A DNA stretch of 21,389 nt from Tieghemiomyces parasiticus (Eukaryota > Kickxellomycota > Dimargaritomycetes > Dimargaritales > Dimargaritaceae), in NCBI GenBank assembly GCA_027575765.1, contig JANBPT010000834.1, positions 1 to 21,389 of the forward strand, given 5' to 3'. This document shows positions 21,114 to 21,389 of the stretch, piece by piece; within the stretch, counting starts at the first letter, position 1, and every line of letters begins with the position of its first letter. The position numbers and the translations under genes are program-made. The notes under the pieces were generated by a model. The model did no database searches. It had not been told where the DNA came from and worked only from the letters and a program-made list of their open reading frames with translations.

Positions 21114-21119
21114 TTTATT
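21114..21119 (-). terminator. AATAAA poly(A) signal, PRMT5 gene
   Basis: On the minus strand a canonical AATAAA lies about 31 bases past the PRMT5 stop codon and is followed by a T-rich stretch. Confidence 0.6.
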
Positions 21120-21125
21120 CCTGTC

Positions 21126-21145
21126 TATAATAAATAATAATAATA
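21126..21145. repeat. TAA trinucleotide microsatellite
   Basis: An imperfect TAA tract lies immediately past the PRMT5 stop codon, within its 3' UTR. Confidence 0.85.
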
Positions 21146-21149
21146 GTAA

Positions 21150-21389
21150 TTAGAGTCCGATCCAGTAGGCGCTGCCGTTGAGGTTATGAATAGAACTCGA
21201 CACGGTGGTGACAGGCTGGCGACACTGCACCGTGGCCGACGGCCCAACGGCGGTCAAGGCCTCGTCCTCCAGGATCTCGACTTGGGAGGCCGGTACGACA
21301 CTCTGGACGGTCACCGACCATTCGTACCATACTTTCGCCGCCGACGTGAGCCGCCAGAGGTGGGTGGTGACGGTAGCGCCCTCCGGGAC
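21150..21389 (-). CDS. PRMT5: C-terminal end of PRMT5 (Skb1/Hsl7-type arginine methyltransferase), partial
   Basis: The last 79 codons are in the window, ending in TAA at 21150-21152; the rest lies beyond 21389. The frame reads VPEG, HLWRLTSAAKVWYEWSVT and, at the end, SSSIHNLNGSAYWIGL. These match the end of PRMT5's C-terminal beta-barrel, where the animal protein has WRxxxxxxVWYEW and closes with IHNPTGRSYTIGL. PRMT5 makes symmetric dimethylarginine on Sm proteins and histones; the yeast orthologues Skb1 and Hsl7 also act in cell-cycle and morphology control. The catalytic Rossmann domain is not in view. An extra stretch of about 33 residues, rich in Val, Ala, Thr and acidic residues, separates the VWYEW strand from the SIHN strand. 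It might be a loop or an in-frame intron. The gene converges on the sestrin gene. Confidence 0.87.
   Translation of the reverse strand, partial: VPEGATVTTHLWRLTSAAKVWYEWSVTVQSVVPASQVEILEDEALTAVGPSATVQCRQPVTTVSSSIHNLNGSAYWIGL

Larger units (their letters stand above)
20562..21149. other. Convergent spacer between the sestrin and PRMT5 genes
   Basis: This holds the 3' UTRs of the two converging genes. It contains TC, AC and TAA microsatellites and an A/T-rich stretch near 21091-21110. Frames across it are short or repeat-driven. No canonical AATAAA is visible for the sestrin gene. Confidence 0.7.

Overview
This window looks like nuclear DNA from a filamentous or early-diverging fungus. The evidence is a GC-rich coding style, GT-AG introns (two with a very short first exon), monocistronic genes on both strands and AATAAA/ATTAAA-type 3' ends. 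The proteins are eukaryotic: a fungal-type YMR226C-like dehydrogenase, a DPP1/LPP-type lipid phosphatase, PRMT5 and a sestrin. A sestrin argues against Dikarya, because budding and fission yeast lack the family as far as I know. A zoopagomycotan or other early-diverging lineage is my guess, not something I can demonstrate.

Layout. At 1-510 (+) is the proline/tyrosine-rich C-terminal end of an unrecognised protein. It converges on a complete three-exon short-chain dehydrogenase gene at 1012-2239 (-). From 2240 to 4312 lies a lower-GC stretch without a convincing gene, holding an isolated TATA box and poly(A)-type signal. At 4313-5638 (-) is a membrane lipid phosphate phosphatase with all three PAP2 signature motifs and a long low-complexity tail. 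From 5639 to 17137, about 11.5 kb, I find no gene I can defend. That stretch has marked purine/pyrimidine strand blocks and many G or C homopolymers. At 17138-20561 (+) is a two-exon sestrin gene, the main finding of the window. It converges on the 3' end of a PRMT5 gene at 21150-21389 (-), which runs off the window.

How the genes relate. The five genes are not an operon or an obvious cluster. Sestrins act in the amino-acid and stress branch of TORC1 control through GATOR2. PRMT5 is a symmetric arginine methyltransferase, the PAP2 enzyme acts in phospholipid turnover, and the dehydrogenase is a soluble NADP(H) enzyme. I see no shared pathway that the order itself proves.

The dehydrogenase and sestrin gene models were assembled by hand from splice sites and reading phase. 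Comparisons with human sestrin 2, human PRMT5 and yeast YMR226C are from memory of those families, not from a database search.
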